DNA from: Odontesthes bonariensis
Taxonomy: Eukaryota; Chordata; Actinopteri; Atheriniformes; Atherinopsidae
Length of the DNA stretch: 64,000 bases
Direction of reading: 5' to 3'
Assembly (NCBI RefSeq): GCF_027942865.1
Contig: NC_134513.1
Span: 34,465,429-34,529,428, forward strand
Shown: piece by piece, positions 35,816 to 46,484 of the stretch
Layout: each line of letters starts with the position of its first letter
Numbering within the stretch: position 1 is the stretch's first letter
The notes under the pieces: generated by a model
Seen by the model: the letters and a program-made list of their open reading frames with translations, nothing else
The model's database searches: none
What the model was told of the DNA's origin: nothing
Made by a program: the position numbers and the translations under genes

Positions 35816-38373
35816 TGAGCCGGGTGAGTTTTTCAGGACCTGTTTTCCTTTGTTCCAAGAGCTGACTGGTCAGCACTCGGAGTTTCAGTTGGTCATTTCC
35901 AGCCTGATTCTGTCAGCAGAGTAAGAACGACCCTGAAGTTAGCTTCAGATTCGTGGATTAAAGGGGTGGGCATAGAGAGCCAGTTCACTGCATTCTTTGC
36001 ATGAGTGGCAGAAAAGAGCTGTTTTACTGAAAAAAATCATTTCAATCCTTACTTCAACAATATCTTAAACAGAGAAATGGAAACCAAAAGGGGTTCACAA
36101 AGTTCTAAAGAGATAAGAGGACTGGCAATTTGAAAGAAACTTGAGCCAAATAGACAGTTTTTAATCTTATTATTACAGTGGCAGGTAATCACATTCACAG
36201 ACAGTAAAGGGATGCAAGACTAAGACTAGGTTGAACAGGTGATTTACAGGCATCTGTTCATAAGAAAGTGTTAATAAAGGGATGAAGAAGGTCTCGTCTG
36301 TAAGGTAAGATGACTGTGATGGGAGCAGGAGAAGACAAGCAGGGTCTGAAATGAATGCAGATATCATCAAAGCAGCCAATGCAGAACAGGGCATATTAAT
36401 GGTTGAACCATGGGACGTCTGATGCAGGCAACAATAAAGGCTCTGGAGGTATTTAGAATAATGACACGGATCGATGCGGTGGCAGAAGTTCACCACGGGC
36501 AGATGAGGGTGACAGAACAGCCGTCACTGTTTCTAGATTAAAGAACAGAAGAAGAAAGTCAACAAGTGATGAAGAAGTTCTAGTAATGAGGTAAAATGCA
36601 TGAAGTTTTTATTTTTCCTGTAGCCAAAGGCAGGAGATCCTCATGGAAATAAAGATGAACATGGAGAGACGAGAACCTCCATGACTTTTGGGACAAATAA
36701 AGGTTTCACAAATCCCAAACTAGTTAATAATGAATCTACAGCCTCTTTAGAATAACTGTGTCCAGATTTGAGCAGTCTTACTGTTGTAGTTTTCATACGG
36801 GACCTTAACTCATGTGATCCGCATGCAGAAAATGCAGTGAAATGGCCCTTTATGCCCATCCCTTTAATTCATGAATTTGAAACTGTGAATCGGAAGCCAA
36901 CTTCAGTTTGATGTTTAGAAATGTTTCAGAGTGAAGAACAGGGTGATGTTCACTGTTTGGAACGGATCCCAGACAGCACTTGATCTGTTTAACCGCTTCC
37001 ACTTCTGGGGAAATGATCCTAAAATGTGTAACCATGGTAACCATAACCAACCTGAATGATGTGCAGTAGAAGTTTGACTGCAGTTAGAGTTAGGTTTAAG
37101 GTTAGAAACCCACCCTAACACATTTGAAGGCTAAGACTTTGAGGAACAGATGTTTGAGCAGTGGAATGATGTTGGTGCCAAAAAAAACAAAAATAATAAA
37201 TCTGTAAAAGACTCAAAGCATTTTTATTTCTTTTCACATTTTTAAAATATGTTTATGTAATTAATGCCTGTGTTTTCCTTCTAGCGTTTGCTCTAAGCCA
37301 ATCAAATGAAATAGTTGTAATAATTAAATAACTTTCCACTTTGGGATTATTAAAGTTTCATTTGATTTAATCTCATTCAGTTTGAGCCGCAGTTGGCTTC
37401 CATAATATTCTACCTACATCATATAAGGTAAGAATTAAAGACAATAATTTTGCAAACAGTCACTCATTTTACACTTACAAGGCCTAATATAAAAGTGCGA
37501 TTTGACTTATGTAAGATTGGTGTTTAGCTGCACTGTTTGGGTCTGATGAAACAAACTTTTAATTTAGGTCTTGAAAATGTAATGTTGAGTGATATGAATC
37601 TACAAGTTCTAAACCTGTGCTGATATGTTTAAGATGGGCCGCATTTGCACCACAGAAACAGAAACTGTTGGGTCAAACACCAGGAGGGCCGAACAGATGG
37701 AACAAATACAATAGATCAAGGAGCTCGACTGCTCATTTCTTGCCTCAGACATGTTCAAAAAACAGATTTTGAGGTAAAGTTAAGGTTATATAAGTGGTAG
37801 ATGCGGTAGTCTTTTCAAACAATTCATCATACATTCGGATGCAGATAAAAGAAAGCAGGCGACCTAATGAACTCGACATGAGAGAAAAAATCCAGCTAGT
37901 TTATTTCAGTTAAATTTGAATTATTTTTCGTCAAATATTCACTCTTATATAACTTTTCAAATGAAAAATTTTTTTTCCTCCAGTTTCAATTTTTATACTT
38001 TCAGTTTCAGAATTATCTATCTATTCATCCATCCATCCATCTGTCCTCCCCAGTCATATAACCTATCCTCCTTAAATGTTACAGAACACATAGCAGTGAA
38101 GAAATGACCTGCCTCCACCTGTAACAAACCAGATCAGATCCAAAACGCTCTGGAGCCAATCCTCACTGCATTACTTTTAGAAGGACATTCATGGCAATGG
38201 ATTTATTTAAAGAAAAGAACTGAGCATTGTGCCAACTAGATAATGATATTTGTTTTAAAATGGATTAGAAATGTATGGATCAACAAATATCTGTGATATA
38301 GAAGCAGCCACAGAAAATTATGGATACAACGCAAACCAAAAGCCAGAATGAAACTTGTCAAGAATGCTGTATA

Positions 38374-38566
38374 CGGGGCGGTCGGTGGCATAGTGGGTTA
38401 AACAGACACCCCATGTACAGAGGCTACAGTCCTCACTGCAGCTGGCCCCGGTTCGAGTCCCGCACCAGATGGCCCTTTGCTGCATGTCATTCCCCCTCTC
38501 TCTGCCCCCTGCTTCCTGTCTCTCTTGAACTGTTCTGTCCATCAAAGGCATAAAAGCCCCAAAAAA
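38374..38566 (+). mobile_element. tRNA-derived SINE with 14-bp target duplication
   Basis: The insert is bounded by AAGAATGCTGTATA on both sides (38360-38373 and 38567-38580). It has an A-box-like TGGCATAGTGG, a perfect pol III B-box GGTTCGAGTCC near 38451, a unique body and an A-rich 3' tail. These are the features of a SINE with a tRNA-like head. Confidence 0.85.
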
Positions 38567-39221
38567 AAGAATGCTGTATATGTCCGAAACAGCTGTACGA
38601 TGCTTAGCAACAACAAGAGATTGATCTGTAGATACTAAAAGAGAAGGATCAAACTTGTTTTTCAAGAGTAGCTGAATGACAGCGTTGTTAGAATAAACAG
38701 GGACTGGACCAGACACCAGTGAAATGTTGAATACAGAGAGCACACAGGGACTGATAGACTGAAATACAGTGAACCAGTTAGGAGGTTAAGATTTCACTGA
38801 AACAGAAAGGTGGAGATAAAACGCTGGGCAGATTGGATACACTCTGGAAGTCCCAACCCAACGCTTCTGGGAAAAGAACTTCTCAAAAGAACCACCTCCC
38901 TACCAGGACTGTTCTTAGGAATTAAATGTTGTCCATTTAAGTCAAAACGCATGAGATGGAGGAAATTACCACCTAAAAGATGCTGGTTCATGGAAATGAG
39001 GTGTCAATCAAAAGCGAAGACAGTCATCTAAAAAAGAATGTTTACATGACAAAAGACAATGTGTAAAGGATATGTCAGCTCATTCCACAAGAGTTTCATA
39101 GGCAGCCTGTGGGAATATATTGAAGATATGAGAAAGAATATAAGATCTGCCCAAAGATTTGTACTGAACTACACTACTCAATCTGTTTTCATATCTGTTT
39201 TCCAGGACTGACAGAGACAAC

Positions 39222-42187
39222 ATGGCTAAGCTTTCCCTGGAGCTCTGGAACATTCTGCAGGAACTAGAACAAGAAGACTTTCAGAAATTCAAGTGGCGGT
39301 TGAAGCAGCACAATGTCTTGGAAGGCAATCCTGGCATCCCACCAGCTGAGCTGGAGGGGGCAGAAAGGTGGAAGACTGTTGATCTCATGATTGGGAGATT
39401 TAAGAGTGCAGGAGCTAAACAGCTAACAATGAATATTTTAAAAGAAATCGGGCACAATTATCTAGTGGAGCGTCTGAAAAACTACCAAGAACCAGAAGGT
39501 AAGTCAGAGAAAAGTAAAAGCAACCTGACATACAACCCCTGGCAAAAATGATGGAATCACCGGCCTCGGAGGATGTTCATTCAGTTGTTTCATTTTGTAG
39601 AAAAAAAGCAGATCACAGACATGACACAAAACTAAAGTCATTTCAAATGGCAACTTTCTGGCTTTAAGAAACACTAAAAGAAATCAAGTAAAAAAATAGT
39701 GGCAGTCAGTAATGGTTACTTTTTTAGACCAAGCAGAGGGAAAAAAATATGGAATCACCCTGTAAATTTTCATCCCCAAAACTAACACCTGCAGCAATAT
39801 GTCTCAAAATACGAAAATGCACAACAAAACAAATGAGGAACAAATGGGAGGAAACTGGAGTCAACGTCTGTGACTGTAAGAAACCGCCTAAAGGAAATGG
39901 GATTTACATACAGAAAAGGTCAACGAAAGCCATCACTAACACCAAAACAGAAAATAACAAGGTTACAATGGGCTAAGGAAAAGGAAACATGGACTGTGAA
40001 TGACTGGATGAAAGTCATATTCAGTGACGAATCTCCAATCTGCATTGGGCAAGGTGATGATGCTGGAACTTTTGTTTTGTGCCGTTCCAATGAGATTTAT
40101 AAAGATGACTGCCTGAAGAGAACATGCAAATTTCCACAGTCATTGATGATATGGGGCTGCATGTCAGGTGAAGGCACTGGGGAGATGGCTGTCATACATC
40201 TTCAATAAATGCACGAGTTTACGTTGATTTTTGGACACTTTTCCTATCCCATCAATTGAAAGGATGTTTGGGGATGATGAAATCATTTTTCAAGATGATA
40301 ATGCATCTTGCCATAGAGCAAAAACTGTGAAAACATTCCTTGAAAAAAGACATATAAGGTCATAATGTCATGGCCTGCAAATAGTCCGGATCTTAATCCA
40401 ATTGAAAATCTTTGGTGGAACTTGGAAGTTGAAGAAAATGGTCCGTGACAAGGCTCCAACCTGCAAAGCTGATCTGGCAACAGCAATCAGAGAAAGTTGG
40501 AGCCAGATTGATGAAGAGTTCTGTTTGTCACTCATTAAGTCCATGCTTCAGAGACTGAAAGCTGTTATAAAAGCCAGAGGTGGTGCAACAAAATACTAGT
40601 GACGTGTTGGAGCGTTCTTTTGTTTTTCATGATTCCATCATTTTTTCCTCAGAATTGAGTGATTCCATATTTTTTTCCCTCTGCTTGGTCTAAAAAAGTA
40701 ACCGTTACTGACTGCCACAATGTTTTTTCTTGATTTCTTTTAGTGTTTCTGAAAGCCAGAAAGTTGCCATTTGAAATGACTTTAGTTTTGTGTCATGTCT
40801 GTGATCTGCTTTTTTTCTACAAAATGAAACAACTGAGTGAACATCATCCGAGGCCGGTGATTCCATCATTTTTGCCAGGGGTTGTATATCTCACCAACTA
40901 TTGAGCCTAAAGGCTTTTGTTGCTCTGTGTCTACATACTGTGCTTTGTTTGGTTTTAGATTTGGAGGCCAATTATTTTGGTAATGAGACAGATGACGTTG
41001 CAACAAACAAGAACGAGCTGGAGAGAGTCCAGCAGTCTGCAGTGGATGTGACTCTGGATCCTGATACAGCTCATCCCGATCTAGTCCTGTCCAAAGATGG
41101 GAAACAAGCATACGACAGTGATGTGACCAAGGATCTCCCAGACAGCCCCAAGAGATTTAACAAATGTGTCAGTGTTTTAGGAAAGGAGAAATTCTCTTCA
41201 GGAATATTTTACTACGAGGTTCTGGTCAAAGAGAAGAGTGCCTGGACTGTAGGGGTGGTCAGAGAGTCCATCAACAGGAAGGGAGACATCAATATGAGCC
41301 CTGACAAAGGCTTCTGGACGATATGGTTAAGAAACAAAGTGTATGAAGCTATTGATGACCCTTCAGTGCGACTCCCGCTGAAGTCCCGCCTTCAGAAGGT
41401 GGGCGTGTGTGTGAACTATCAAGATGGTCTGGTCTCCTTTTATAACGTAGATACGGCAGATCTTCTCTATTCCTTCAGCGACTGTCGCTTCAACGGGAAT
41501 CTCCTCCCATACCTCAATCCTTGTGTTAATAAGAACGGCACAAACTCCGCCCCTTTGATCATCTGTCCTGTGATTAAAAAGGAAAATATTGCAAAGCTGA
41601 GGAGAGTCCAGCAGTTTGCAGTCGAGGTGACTCTGGATCCTGATACAGCTCATCCTGATCTCGTCCTGTCCGGTGATGGCAAACGAGTACATGACAGCGA
41701 TGTGAGAAAGGAACTCCCAGACAACCCCGAGAGATTTAACGACTCCTGCAGTGTTTTAGGAAAGGAGAGTTTCTTAGGAAACTTTTACTACGAGGTTCAG
41801 GTAGAGGGGAAGACTGACTGGAGCGTAGGAGTCAGCACAGAGTCCGTTTTCAGGAAGGGAAGTATCACACTCAAACCTGAAAATGGCTTCTGGACGATTA
41901 GTTTAAGGAACGGAGATGAATATGAGGCTGACGATACCCCTACAGTGTGTCTGTCTCTGAGGGCGCATCCTCAGAAGGTGGGGGTGTTTGTGGATAACTG
42001 GAAAGGCCTGGTCTCCTTTTATGACGTAGATACTGCAGATCTCCTCTACTCCTTTACAGGCTGCTACTTCGCTGAGAGACTCCTGCCATATTTCAGCCCC
42101 TGTACCAATGTGGGGGGCCTAAACTCTGCCCCCCTGATCATTTCTACGCTCAATCAGTATGATTGGATAAATGGTAGTGTCATCTGA
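39222..42187 (+). CDS. PYD - B30.2 - B30.2 protein, copy 1 (Tc1 in its intron)
   Basis: Coding exons 39222-39498 and 40959-42187 join in phase 1 to give 501 aa. Exon 1 is a pyrin domain (MAKLSLELWNILQELEQEDF). Exon 2 has no coiled coil; it holds two consecutive PRY-SPRY units, from about residues 115 and 308. Each starts RVQQ(S/F)AV(D/E)VTLDPDTAHPD and contains a SVLGKE(K/S)F, VGV(C/F)V and VSFY(N/D)VDTADLLYSF signature. Compared with the 492-aa paralogue at 46485-48069, the stop TAG is TAT here, adding YDWINGSVI. The 1.46-kb intron is almost entirely a Tc1 element. There is no RING, B-box, NACHT or CARD. A likely role is PYD-based innate immune signalling; the doubled B30.2 is unusual. The 5' noncoding exon probably lies near 35.7 kb. 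Confidence 0.87.
39533..40884 (+). mobile_element. Tc1-like transposon in the intron of PYD copy 1
   Basis: TA target dinucleotides (39531-39532, 40885-40886) flank long inverted repeats. These start CAACCCCTGGCAAAAATGAT, and their inner ends include GATTCCATATTTTTTTCCCT, inverted from about 39737-39760 to 40660-40680. The inner region is a degraded transposase: NRLKEMGFTYRKGQRKPSL, KVIFSDES (first catalytic Asp) and SLMIWGCMS, then frameshifts through a QDDNA-like stretch to DLNPIENLW-like text and KAVIKARGGATKY. It cannot be active itself. The paralogue at 46762-46867 has the same intron without it. Confidence 0.9.
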
Positions 42188-42189
42188 GG

Positions 42190-42560
42190 GACACCCAAAC
42201 TACTGTTTTTCTTACGTTAGTTGATTACACTTCAACTCTTCTTTTGATTGGCCAAATATGTCACTGAAAATGACCTAAACTGCCAATAAGAACAATAATG
42301 GCTCTAACTGACTCTGGACCAAAAGATCTCATGACAGAATGTTTCACATTGGTCCAAACTGTAAAGTGTTCCAGTTAATGGCTCACAAATTGTACGACTA
42401 CAAACATTTTCTTTCTCTGTTCGTTACATAGATACAGTTTGGACTTGCTGGCACATCAACTTTCTTCGTCAGAACTTAGATTGCCTAACCTCTACGCACT
42501 CTAAGGGTCAGCTTAGGTGTTGAAAGTAGGCTACATGTTTAGTTTTAGGGATGATTTTCT
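42190..42560. other. 3' flank of PYD copy 1
   Basis: Sequence identity with the 3' flank of the paralogue ends about 10 bases after the stop region. I see no clear poly(A) signal before the microsatellite at 42563; an AATAAA at about 43138 is the nearest good candidate. Confidence 0.35.
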
Positions 42561-42561
42561 T

Positions 42562-42562
<1 letters not shown>

Positions 42563-42639
<77 letters not shown>
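42563..42639. repeat. (CTAT)n microsatellite
   Basis: About 19 perfect copies of the tetranucleotide CTAT. It lies downstream of PYD copy 1. Such runs are highly length-variable and assembly-sensitive. Confidence 0.95.
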
Positions 42640-43890
42640 GCAAATGGAGGGTCATGAAGCAAGTGAGGAGATGTAATACCACCAACTGCCACCAGGGCTA
42701 CAAAACATCTCTGGTGCCAATAGATATTAGTTAAAAGAAGCGCTCTTCCACCCTGAAATATCAAGGCAGTAAGTTTTTACAACACATCTTTCGAACAGTC
42801 TTCTGAAAGCGACCCCATAAAAAATGTAAATTTGAATATTTTTTTAAACATATCCAATCAGGTTTTAGAGTGCACTGGAGTGGTTCGCAGCTGATTGCGG
42901 AGCAACTGAAACTTATGTTCCAAAGCTGGAGGCCATTGTTCTCACCCGGGTCGGGGATGAGTCTCCCTCGCGCCGCCGAGAAGTTGAATTATCTCGAGAT
43001 CTTGTTGTCTAGAAGAATTTCACTTTTAAAACTAATGGGGGATGTCACTGTGACTGCACCCACTTCTTTTATATTATTATAGGATGTAAATGTAGCGCTT
43101 CGGACTGTATCTTTCTCCCTCCTGTAGATCCATCAGAAATAAATGGTAGGAACCCCTGGCTGCTTGATCTGACACTGAATGTCCCTGGTTTGTCTAAGCC
43201 TGTCCAGTGGTCTTTGTTTCCCTCCTGAGAAGTGTTTTAGAAATGCTCCTTGTCCTCTGAGACAGAAGACAGCTGTTGTACGACAGGACTTTTGCTGACT
43301 GGAGTCTCCATTCTTTATTTTGTAAGTTCTGCATTTGTGATGAAGTATTCTACCGCTTTGAGAGCAAAGAATAATACAGGTATATTGATTTATGTGGATT
43401 CAACTAATCCAGTTTCCACAGTCTTTTGGAGCTCCATGCACTGCCCTCTAAGAAATCTCTAGTCTATCCATGATGTGATGTGAAAAAGTCCATCTGTTCA
43501 GAATTATAAGTTCTGATAACATGTGTCCAGCTTTCACAGTGCTACAACGCCTGCAATGATCTGCTGAAAGCACGAGGCACGGGCATAATTAGAACAATGA
43601 AATGATGGCTGCTAGTTGCTGCTGAACTAAAAGTCTGTTTTTTTTCCTGAATCAAACTTTTTTTTATCTCCAAATGCTCATGAAAATATGACAAATTTAT
43701 AATGTGGTCTCAAAGTTTTGGATTCAACTGTGTCGATAACTGAAAAAGTGAAGAATCAGAGGCACAGAAAGTGTTGTTCTCTCAGATGCCGGTTTACACC
43801 ACAAACTACATCCCGTCAAAGTTTAAGTAGCTCTTTATCTTGTGTAACATATTAGAAAACGACTGCTTGTTGCAAAGATAACTGAAGTGA
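42640..43890. other. Intergenic DNA without recognised features
   Basis: No domain-bearing ORF or delimited repeat was recognised before the region homologous to the upstream flank of PYD copy 1 begins near 43.9 kb. Confidence 0.4.
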
Positions 43891-44174
43891 CGTCACTTTT
43901 CCGCTGACCCAGCTTTAGCAGCTTCTCACCATGAGATATTCAACGTTCCCTTTTGTGCTCGTGCTGTATGAGCAGAACTGCTAGGGCTGCAGCAAAGGGA
44001 AATTTGGTATCTTTCCTGTCTGTAAACAACTCAGTGCCTGAGGGAGAACAGCAAAATAAAAACTGTATTTTTTTTCTATCATACTGACTGATTATGTGCC
44101 TTATACAGGCCTCCTGTTGTACTAAATGTTTTGCAGAAATAAAACCGTTTTAGAAGCAAAAAGTTTTGGTTGTG

Positions 44175-44400
44175 TACTGGATTATATGACCTGCCCTGAC
44201 AGCATTACTTGAACTCGCAGGGTTGCATCATCTAGAAGGAGTGATGGAGGAAGAGGAGGAGACTCTATGAACTTCCACCAAACAGGAAGTTACTCAGAGA
44301 GTCGAAACCGTGACCGTTACTGCCTCTCACACACTGAGGATCGTACTTTTATCCGGACAATTCGAGGTGAAGATGGGATCTGCTTCACACATTCTTCATG
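44175..44400 (+). promoter_or_regulatory. Candidate promoter and 5' noncoding exon for the third PYD gene
   Basis: This is homologous to 35600-35815 but clearly diverged. The TATA-like box is ATTATATGAC instead of ATTATATAAG, followed by CTGCCCTGACAGCATT, GGAAGAGGAGG and CAGGAAGTTACTCAGA. The weakened TATA box is a visible difference between the paralogues. Farther downstream, 44590-44720 matches 36910-37050. Confidence 0.45.
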
Positions 44401-44994
44401 CCTTCTACATTCATGGAAATGTTTCGGGTTGAACTGAGTAAGCCTTTTATGGCCTGTTTTTCTTTGTTCAAGTGTGGACTTGTTAACACATGCAGTTTCT
44501 GTCGGGTGACGGCATCTCCAGCCTAATTCTGTCAGCAGTGTAAGATCAAGAGTTTATAGAAATGAAAAAGCTGTGAAGGGAATGATCCTGCAGGCTGGAA
44601 ATGTTACAGAGTGAAGAACAAGGCGGTTTTTACTGTTTGGAACGGATCCCAGGCAGCACTTCATCTGTTTAACCCCTTCCACTTCTGGGGAAATGATCCT
44701 AAAGCGTGTAACCACGGCAACTCAAAGTGAAGCTGAAGCTGAATGAGGTGCTGTAGATGCTTTTTTTTTAAATCTCTAGAAATGTCGGAGAGTGTGGAAA
44801 AGGGGAGGTTTCCATTTTAAGCTGATCTATTTTTAATTCATCTTTTTAAATGGTTGTAAGGTAAAAGGAAATTCATTTTAAAACCACGTTTAACTTTAAT
44901 TTTGTATTTCAATGACTGGTATGCAAAGTATATGAAGACAGTACAGTTTTACATCCTGAACCAACCCGGATTTCTTTATATATTTCAGAAAAAA

Positions 44995-45245
44995 AAAAGA
45001 AAACTTTTTGTAGTCCATCCATCCATCCATCATCTTCCGCTTCTCCGGGGGTCAGGTAGCTTGAGCAAAGAGACCCAGACGTCCTTGTCCCCGGCCGCTT
45101 CCTCCAGCTCTTCTGGGGGGTCCCCGAGGCGTTCCCAGGCCAGCCGAGAAACATAGTCCCTCCAATGTGTCCTGGGTCTTCCCCAGGGTCTCCTCCCAGT
45201 GGAACGGGCCCGGAACACCTCACCAGGGAGGCGTCCAGGTTTTTG
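44995..45245 (-). mobile_element. 3' fragment of a LINE with (TCCA)n tail
   Basis: The minus strand encodes GRRPWGRPRTHWRDYVSRL, then AWERLGDPPEELEEAA. This is a C-terminal stretch common to a fish LINE family, followed by TGACCCCCGGAGAAGCGGAA and a (TGGA)n tail at about 45015-45030. The clade is not certain (R4/Dong-like or related). Confidence 0.6.
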
Positions 45246-45286
45246 TAGTCATTTATTGAAATATGCCCAAACACAAAAGTAGATAC

Positions 45287-45726
45287 TAGGGGTGGGTGAA
45301 AAAAATCGATTCATGTACATATCGCGATTTTTTAATGGGATGATTTTAAAAATCGATTTTTCTCCCCTGAATCGATTATATTACGTCATATCCGTGTCCA
45401 GATAAACTTCATCAATTCATCAAATTAAGTTATGTTAAAACTAGCCCACATTTGTGCTGTGTGGACATTTCAATTCATTTTGTAACTGTAAACTTTAAAA
45501 AATGCCTCTTTTTGTCCCAGATGAAATAAATGTCAGCTGCTGGACTGACTGACACAGACTGATGTGCATTGCTTTTTGGGAACGACATTCATTCTAGAAG
45601 TGTATGATTGAACTTGTTTGTTTTTTTAAGGAGGAACAAAATTGCAATTACAGATTATATCGAATCGCAATTATCAAGAATCGTGATACAATCGAATCGT
45701 GACCAAAGCATATCGTCCCACCCCTA
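45287..45726. mobile_element. hAT MITE with 8-bp target duplication GTAGATAC
   Basis: Ends TAGGGGTGGG and CCCACCCCTA are inverted, with subterminal AATCGATT and GAATCGTGA words. The direct repeat GTAGATAC flanks it at 45279-45286 and 45727-45734. There is no ORF. Confidence 0.88.
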
Positions 45727-45863
45727 GTAGATACAGTAAATAAGGTAAAAAAAACTGTGAAAGACCTTCAGAAAGCTGGAGAACTATTGATCAGGACCAC
45801 ATTAAGATATTAGAAGAAAGTCTGAGTCCTTAAGGCAAAATTTACAGAAATGAAGGCTACATC

Positions 45864-46236
45864 GGGGCTGCACGGTGGTGTGGTGGTTAGCACTGTCACC
45901 TCACAGCGAGAGGGTTCCAGGTTCAACTCCCAGCTGGGGCCTTTCTGTGTGGAGTTTGCATGTTCTCTCTGTGTATACGTGGGTTCTCTCTGGGTAATCT
46001 GGCTTCCTCCCACTGTCCAAAAACATGCATGTTAGGTTAATTGGTGTCTCTAAAAAATTGTCCCTAGGAGTGTGTGTGTGTGGTTGTTTGTCTCATTTGT
46101 CTCTGTGTGGCCCTGTGATGGCCACAGGGATGGATGTGGACTGTCCAGGGTGTATCTTGCCTGATGACCACTGGGACAGGCTCCTGCGACCTGACTGGCG
46201 GATTAAGTGGGTATAGAAAATGGATGGATGGCATGG
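45864..46236 (+). mobile_element. Full-length tRNA-headed SINE-like repeat
   Basis: The repeat starts GGGGCTGCACGGTGGTGTGG with an A-box-like TGGTTAGCACTGT and a B-box-like GGTTCAACTCC. Conserved body words follow (TGTGTGGAGTTTGCATGTTC, CTTCCTCCCACTGTCC). It ends with TAGAAAATGGATGGATGG. This is one of the most abundant fish repeats. Target duplications are not clear. Confidence 0.75.
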
Positions 46237-46484
46237 AAGGCTGGATCAACACTGCATTCTCTCTCTCTCTGCATTACTCTACAGAGTGATGCAGGTCACT
46301 ACTTAATAATCAGTTTCTAACTTATTGTGATCCTTGAACAATGTTGTTGGCTCAGATATGTTCTGGTTTATTTCTGTGAAAGATGACAAAGTCAAAATCA
46401 TTTTAACTCAGCTCATATTTGCAATAACTGCAATGAATCTCTTCTGTTTATATGCAGAAAATGGCCAGGACTGACAGAGACAAC

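Noticed and set aside
38374-38566. tRNA gene suggested by the B-box GGTTCGAGTCC
   Set aside because: There is no complete cloverleaf, and the unit has an A-rich tail and target duplications, so it is a tRNA-derived SINE.
40901-40960. Apparent signal peptide (SLKAFVALCLHTVLCLVLD) before the B30.2 exon, also at 46810
   Set aside because: It starts at TTG and is the 3' end of the intron just before a TTTTAG acceptor. The PYD exon joins in frame at the acceptor, so this is intron sequence.
41363-41692. Antisense ORF of 109 codons in both PYD paralogues (also 47272-47601)
   Set aside because: It is a shadow of the highly conserved B30.2 coding strand and has no domain of its own.
46452-46484. 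Upstream in-frame ATGs for PYD copy 2 (MQKMARTDRDN)
   Set aside because: The shared acceptor CCAG|GACTGACAG lies after these ATGs, so they are probably intronic; copy 1 has no equivalent.
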